10,867 nucleotides of DNA from an uncultured Eubacteriales bacterium (lineage in GTDB: Bacteria; Bacillota_A; Clostridia; Christensenellales; Aristaeellaceae): NCBI GenBank assembly GCA_944333375.1, contig CALVKX010000055.1:1-10867 (forward strand), written 5' to 3'. The notes below the pieces were generated by a model that was given only the letters and a program-made list of their open reading frames with translations, had not been told where the DNA came from and searched no databases. Below are positions 7,530 to 10,867 of the stretch, in pieces (position 1 is the first letter of the stretch; each line of letters begins with the position of its first letter). The position numbers were made by a program, and so were the translations under genes.

Positions 7530-9836
7530 TTATTCCACCGACTTGAGCGCCTCCACCATGTCGATCCCGCGCACCTTGCGCGTGAGCAGGAGCTGGATGA
7601 GGAGGCTGAACACATACGTTACCACGCTTGCCAGCACTACCGAGAGCACCGCCGGGCGGCTGGGGTAGGCCAGCGTCTCCGATTCGCACACGCGAAGCAC
7701 CAGCCCCGTCAGGCCGATGCCGGGCAGGATGCCCGAGAGCACGCCCAGGAGGCTTACGATGTTGTTTTCCCCGATAATCAGCCCCCGGATCTCCCGCTGA
7801 TGATAGCCCAGGACCTTGAGGGTCGCGTATTCGCGGGTGCGCTCGGAGAAGTTCATCAATCCCATGTTGTAGCAGATCACAAAAGCGAGCGCCAGGGCGA
7901 TCAGCGTAATCATGGCGAAGATGGAGGCGAGCATATCCAGCATCTGCGTCAGCTCCTGCGCCTGGTCCACGGGCCACGTCAGCTTATCCACCTCTTCCAT
8001 GGCATCCAGCTCGTCAAGGCAGGTCTGCGTGGGCTGGCTCAGCAGAATCGCCGTAGGCGTGAAGGCGCCCTTGCGCAGGCTTTCCCAGGTCTTGCTCTCC
8101 ATATACAGGCCCTGGGAGACGCTGTTGAAGACGATCTGCGTCACCGTCACGCGCGCCGGCACGTCGTCGCCGGGGAAAAACAGCTCCAGCGTGTCGCCCA
8201 CGGATACCGCAAGCGTCTGGGCCAGCTTCTCGGTGATGGCCGCCCCGCCCGGCAGGATCTCCACCAGCGTCTCGTTTTTGCCCACGCGCAGCATCGTCTG
8301 TCCGGCCTCCACCACGGTCAGAAGCGTGGTGCGGCTCTGGGCGGCCGAACGGGCGCTGAGCGATTTTTCCATGATGCACTCCACGCCCTCCGCGTCCAGA
8401 CGGCGGCGGTAGCTGTCCGCGCTGTCGGCCTGGGAGGTCAGCTCCGCGCGCACATCATAGCAAAGGGCCTTGGTATAGTGGTTTTCCGCCAGGGCGTTGA
8501 CCGAGTCCTGAAGGCCGAGGGAGGCGATGATGAGCGCGTTGCAGCACAGCACGCCGACAAAGGACATCACGGTGCGCATGCGGTTTCGCATGAGGTTGCG
8601 CACGATCATCTTGGTATTGAAGCTAAAGCGCCGCCACAGAAAGCCCACGCGCTCCAGAAGGATGCGCCGGCCCGCCTTGGGGGGCTTGGGCCTGAGGAGC
8701 TCGGCGGTGGTCTCCCGCGCGCTCTTTTGGTAGGTGTAGAGGCAGATGAGCACGCTCATGACCACGGTGAGCGCCACCATGGCCCACGCCGCCAGGGAGA
8801 CGGCGGGATAGCGCTTGTAGGGGTATTCGTTCTGCCCCAGCAGCAGCGCCCAGATCACGTTGGGCAGGAGCGCATGGCCCGCCAAAACGCCCAGGAGCGA
8901 TCCGATGAGCGACGGCCATATCGCGTAGGCCAGGTAGTGCCCGCGGATGCGCCGCGACGGATAACCCAGCGCCTTGAGGGTGCCCAGCTGCAGACGCTGG
9001 TTGTCGATCATGCGCGTGAGGGTGGTCATCACGATAAGCGCCGCCACCGCGTAGGCGATCAGGGGAAAAACCAGGGTCAGGTTGGAAAACATCTCGGCGT
9101 TGCTCTGGGCGCTCGCGGTGCTCTGGTGCGCCCGCCGGTTGACCACCAGCGCCGTGGGCAGCGCCGCCTCGATGGCCTTCTCCACCGCCTGGGCGTCCGC
9201 GTCCGCGGAAAGGCTCACCAGCACCTGCGTCAGGGGCAGGCTCGGCATGCCGCAGGTGTTGATGAGGATGTAGCCGTACTGCTCGGGGTTGGGGTATACG
9301 CCGTCGGTCACGCAGATGAACTCCGGGCTGTAGACCACGCCCCGCACGACGAAGCTGTACTCCTGGCCCGAGAGCTTGACGCTCACCCGGTCGCCCACGC
9401 CGATGCCGTGCACCCGCGCAAAGCCCGCCTGGATCAGGCAGCCCCGCGCGTCCGTCTGCGAGAGCGCCTCGCCCTCCTCCACCAGCGGCACGTTGATGCG
9501 CATGGGACCGTCATACGCCGTCACGTTGAGCGTCGGCTCGCCGGGCAAGGTACATTCCAGCTCGGCCGTGGCCCTCGCGCATACGTCCGCGACCCCTTCG
9601 ATGGCGCGGATGCGCTCCAGCGTGTCCCGGTCCGCGCTGGGCACGCTCACCCAGAAATCCGCCAGGTTGTTTTCCTCAAAATAGTAGTCCACCGTTCCCT
9701 GCGCCAGCCGCGCCGTCCCGTCCAGGCCCGCGAACATAAACGTGCCCAGGGAGCAGAGCATCACGATCGCAAAAAACTGCATGCCGGAGCGCCGCATGTC
9801 CCGCATCAGCTTTTTTCCAAGAGCGCTCATGGCCAT
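7530..9836 (-). CDS. FtsX/MacB-type ABC transporter permease
   Basis: A 768-residue inner-membrane permease with two FtsX units. Membrane segments are at about 20-37, 253-275, 301-322, 346-368, 422-442, 636-658, 688-712 and 729-750. Large extracytoplasmic domains lie at about 40-250 and 445-635. Each unit carries the cytoplasmic coupling stretch: RLQLGTLKALGYPSRRI (281-297) and REYATLKVLGYHQREI (668-683). Such proteins need a separate ATPase; none is encoded next to it, so it must borrow one from elsewhere. The start ATG at 9836 has GAGGGG 8 bases upstream; another ATG follows at 9830. The frame also stays open back past the promoter, including an in-frame ATG at 9950 on the predicted transcript start. 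TetR control suggests a drug or stress-peptide role; the substrate is unknown. Confidence 0.92.
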   Translation of the reverse strand: MAMSALGKKLMRDMRRSGMQFFAIVMLCSLGTFMFAGLDGTARLAQGTVDYYFEENNLADFWVSVPSADRDTLERIRAIEGVADVCARATAELECTLPGEPTLNVTAYDGPMRINVPLVEEGEALSQTDARGCLIQAGFARVHGIGVGDRVSVKLSGQEYSFVVRGVVYSPEFICVTDGVYPNPEQYGYILINTCGMPSLPLTQVLVSLSADADAQAVEKAIEAALPTALVVNRRAHQSTASAQSNAEMFSNLTLVFPLIAYAVAALIVMTTLTRMIDNQRLQLGTLKALGYPSRRIRGHYLAYAIWPSLIGSLLGVLAGHALLPNVIWALLLGQNEYPYKRYPAVSLAAWAMVALTVVMSVLICLYTYQKSARETTAELLRPKPPKAGRRILLERVGFLWRRFSFNTKMIVRNLMRNRMRTVMSFVGVLCCNALIIASLGLQDSVNALAENHYTKALCYDVRAELTSQADSADSYRRRLDAEGVECIMEKSLSARSAAQSRTTLLTVVEAGQTMLRVGKNETLVEILPGGAAITEKLAQTLAVSVGDTLELFFPGDDVPARVTVTQIVFNSVSQGLYMESKTWESLRKGAFTPTAILLSQPTQTCLDELDAMEEVDKLTWPVDQAQELTQMLDMLASIFAMITLIALALAFVICYNMGLMNFSERTREYATLKVLGYHQREIRGLIIGENNIVSLLGVLSGILPGIGLTGLVLRVCESETLAYPSRPAVLSVVLASVVTYVFSLLIQLLLTRKVRGIDMVEALKSVE

Positions 9837-9861
9837 GGCCCCATCCCCTCTCCGGGAGACT

Positions 9862-9889
9862 TGAAAACAAAATCTGGATTTTGTTTTCA
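9862..9889. promoter_or_regulatory. 28-base palindrome, probable TetR operator 2
   Basis: Perfect 13-base arms, beginning TGAAAACAAAAT and ending ATTTTGTTTTCA, surround a 2-base centre. It lies in the 5' leader of the FtsX-TetR transcript, about 60-90 bases after the predicted start and just before the ribosome site. Its outer arms and total length match the palindrome at 9922-9949. Binding by the TetR protein of this operon is inferred. In RNA it could also form a strong hairpin close to the ribosome site. Confidence 0.7.
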
Positions 9890-9921
9890 GCAACCTCAAA
9901 AGAAAAGCGCAGTCGCGCGGC

Positions 9922-9949
9922 TGAAAACAAATTCTTCTTTTCGTTTTCA
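9922..9949. promoter_or_regulatory. 28-base palindrome, probable TetR operator 1
   Basis: An imperfect palindrome with outer arms TGAAAAC and GTTTTCA, of the same 28-base length as the perfect one exactly 60 bases away. It starts one base after the predicted transcript start of the FtsX-TetR operon, where a bound repressor would block RNA polymerase. Length, arms and position together make a TetR operator the best reading. Confidence 0.7.
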
Positions 9950-9956
9950 TGTTGTT

Positions 9957-9985
9957 ATTATAAGGCAGAAAAGTCCCCAAGTCAA
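9957..9985 (-). promoter_or_regulatory. Sigma-A promoter of the FtsX-TetR operon
   Basis: On the minus strand TTGACT (-35, 9980-9985) is followed after 17 bases by a perfect TATAAT (-10, 9957-9962). The predicted transcript start is near 9950, giving a leader of about 114 bases to the chosen ATG. Such a strong promoter implies tight repression, in line with the palindromes just downstream. Confidence 0.9.
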
Positions 9986-9986
9986 C

Positions 9987-10014
9987 GAACGATAAAAAAC
10001 GTTACAATTCGTTC
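9987..10014. promoter_or_regulatory. Dyad between the two divergent promoters
   Basis: GAACGA and TCGTTC flank a central AACGTT, all symmetric about the same point near 10000.5, in an AT-rich 28-base stretch between the two -35 boxes. Nine of 14 positions are symmetric. It could bind another regulator acting on both operons, or be only AT-rich upstream promoter sequence. Its arms differ from the TGAAAAC palindromes. Confidence 0.35.
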
Positions 10015-10024
10015 ATGTTTCCCC

Positions 10025-10053
10025 TTGACAGATACCCCATATGGGTATATGCT
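10025..10053 (+). promoter_or_regulatory. Sigma-A promoter of csoR-copA
   Basis: A perfect TTGACA (10025-10030) is followed after exactly 17 bases by TATGCT (10048-10053), four of six matches to the -10 consensus. The transcript would begin near 10060. The spacer between the boxes is almost wholly the first CsoR-type operator. Confidence 0.85.
10032..10048. promoter_or_regulatory. CsoR-type operator 1
   Basis: ATACCCCATATGGGTAT has the ATACCC...GGGTAT form and 17-base length of known Gram-positive CsoR operators. It fills the spacer between the -35 and -10 boxes of the csoR promoter, so copper-free CsoR bound here would shut out RNA polymerase. Confidence 0.85.
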
Positions 10054-10057
10054 CTAT

Positions 10058-10074
10058 ATACCCCATATGGGTAT
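10058..10074. promoter_or_regulatory. CsoR-type operator 2
   Basis: A second exact copy of the 17-base operator, 26 bases after the first and lying over the predicted transcript start. The identity extends to 20 bases (ATACCCCATATGGGTATATG at 10032-10051 and 10058-10077). Two sites let two CsoR tetramers bind side by side. Confidence 0.82.
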
Positions 10075-10097
10075 ATGAGTCGGAACGGAGGGATTCC

Positions 10098-10400
10098 ATG
10101 GACCCCAAGCCTGCCTGCTGTCACAGAACCCGGGAACGCACCCCGGAGGAATACAGGAGTCTGGTGCACCGCCTCAATCGCATCGAGGGACAGGTCCGCG
10201 GCATCCGGGGCATGCTGGAGAAGGACGCCTACTGCCCGGACATCCTGGCCCAGGCGGCGGCTGCCAACGCGGCGCTGAACGCCTTCAGCCGGGAGCTGCT
10301 GGCGCAGCACATCCGCACCTGCGTGGCGCGCGACATCCGCGAGGGCAAGGACGAGATCATCGACGAACTGATGGACACCCTGCGCAGGCTGATGCGCTGA
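10098..10400 (+). CDS. csoR: Copper-sensing transcriptional repressor CsoR
   Basis: A 100-residue all-helical repressor of the CsoR/RcnR (DUF156) family that releases DNA on binding Cu(I). The family stretch HRLNRIEGQVRGIRGMLE (24-41) is present. The copper ligands fit: Cys-46, His-71 and Cys-75 keep the C-x24-H-x3-C spacing of Mycobacterium tuberculosis CsoR (C36, H61, C65). This favours copper over the nickel, aldehyde or persulfide sensors of the family. An N-terminal CCH (7-9) could be an extra metal site. GGAGGG lies 5 bases before the ATG; the frame is open further upstream but across the operators. It is followed after 19 bases by copA and should repress both. Confidence 0.95.
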   Translation: MDPKPACCHRTRERTPEEYRSLVHRLNRIEGQVRGIRGMLEKDAYCPDILAQAAAANAALNAFSRELLAQHIRTCVARDIREGKDEIIDELMDTLRRLMR

Positions 10401-10419
10401 GGGATTTGGGAGGAAGCAG

Positions 10420-10867
10420 ATGAAACAGTACCAGGTGACCGGCATGAGCTGCGCGGCGTGTAGCGCGCGCGTGGAGAAGGCCGTTTCAAAGGTGCCGGGG
10501 GTCACGGCGTGCTCGGTGAGCCTTTTGACCAACAGCATGGGCGTGGAGGGCGCGGCCGCGGACGAAGCCGTGATCGCGGCGGTGGAGGCGGCGGGTTACG
10601 GCGCGAGCCTCAAGGGCGCGCCCGCGGCGGCGGCGGACGACGACCCGCTGGCAGACCACGAGACGCCCGCGCTCCGGCGGCGGCTGTGGGTGTCGCTCGT
10701 TTTTCTGGCTGCGCTGATGTATCTGTCCATGGGCCACATGATGTGGGGCTGGCCCCTGCCCGCCTTCCTTGCGCACAACCCTATGGCGCAGGCGATCTTC
10801 CAGCTGCTTTTAACCGGGCTCATCATGGTCGTCAACCAGCGCTTTTTCATCAGCGGCTTTAAAAGCC
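10420..10867 (+). CDS. copA: Copper-exporting P1B-type ATPase CopA, N-terminal part
   Basis: First 149 residues of a Cu(I) efflux pump; the gene runs off the right edge, so the catalytic DKTGT region and CPC membrane motif are not seen. Residues 1-65 are one heavy-metal-associated domain with GMSCAAC at 8-14, whose two cysteines bind Cu(I). A linker rich in Ala and Asp (66-84) follows. The first membrane helix is at 89-107, running into SMGHMMWGWPLP (103-114), typical of clostridial CopA; the second is at about 122-140. GGGAGGA lies 5 bases before the ATG. With csoR it forms a copper-induced operon. The HMA motif, membrane start and csoR context make copper much likelier than zinc or cadmium. 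Confidence 0.93.
   Translation, partial: MKQYQVTGMSCAACSARVEKAVSKVPGVTACSVSLLTNSMGVEGAAADEAVIAAVEAAGYGASLKGAPAAAADDDPLADHETPALRRRLWVSLVFLAALMYLSMGHMMWGWPLPAFLAHNPMAQAIFQLLLTGLIMVVNQRFFISGFKS

Noticed and set aside
9862..9949. The two palindromes as a CRISPR or mobile-element repeat
   Set aside because: There are only two copies, each internally palindromic, placed exactly at a promoter with no spacers, cas genes or transposase nearby.
7356..9995. 879-codon plus-strand open frame opposite the FtsX permease
   Set aside because: Its product is rich in His, Gln, Arg and Gly without membrane segments or domains, it has no ribosome site, and it spans the antisense of two well-supported genes. Long antisense frames are expected opposite G+C-rich codons.

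Overview
The window looks like chromosome from a fairly high-G+C member of the Firmicutes, most likely class Clostridia. The evidence is strong AGGAGG-type ribosome sites, sigma-A promoters of the Gram-positive kind, a CsoR/CopA copper operon of clostridial type, exported proteins with an SH3b domain and a PepSY-like tail, and an ABC-2 ATPase of the GYMPDFFGVYD type. The species cannot be named from the sequence alone. Every gene but the last two is on the minus strand.

Region 1 (1-4264, minus) is a tightly overlapped three-gene unit. An 836-residue exported/membrane protein with a glutamine-amidotransferase-like outer domain comes first. An ABC ATPase follows (4-base overlap), then an ABC-2 permease (8-base overlap) that runs off the left edge. 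The layout recalls GldG/GldA/GldF-type exporters; the substrate is unknown.

Region 2 (4265-6710, minus) starts with a 317-base gap containing hairpins but no convincing gene. Beyond it lie two exported proteins of unknown function in one unit: a 421-residue protein with an SH3b domain, then a cysteine-rich 277-residue protein with a PepSY-like end. The SH3b gene is much more AT-rich than the rest of the window.

Region 3 (6838-9985, minus) is an FtsX-type ABC permease followed by a TetR-family regulator, ended by a clear intrinsic terminator. No ATPase lies next to it. A near-consensus sigma-A promoter drives it. Two 28-base palindromes sharing the same arms sit at and just after the predicted transcript start, so autorepression by the TetR protein is the simplest reading.

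Region 4 (10025-10867, plus) is a divergent copper-resistance operon: csoR, then the first 149 codons of copA. Two identical CsoR-type operators overlap its promoter. The 261 bases between the FtsX and csoR start codons form a compact divergent control region with two promoters, four operator-like dyads and a fifth, weaker dyad midway between the -35 boxes.
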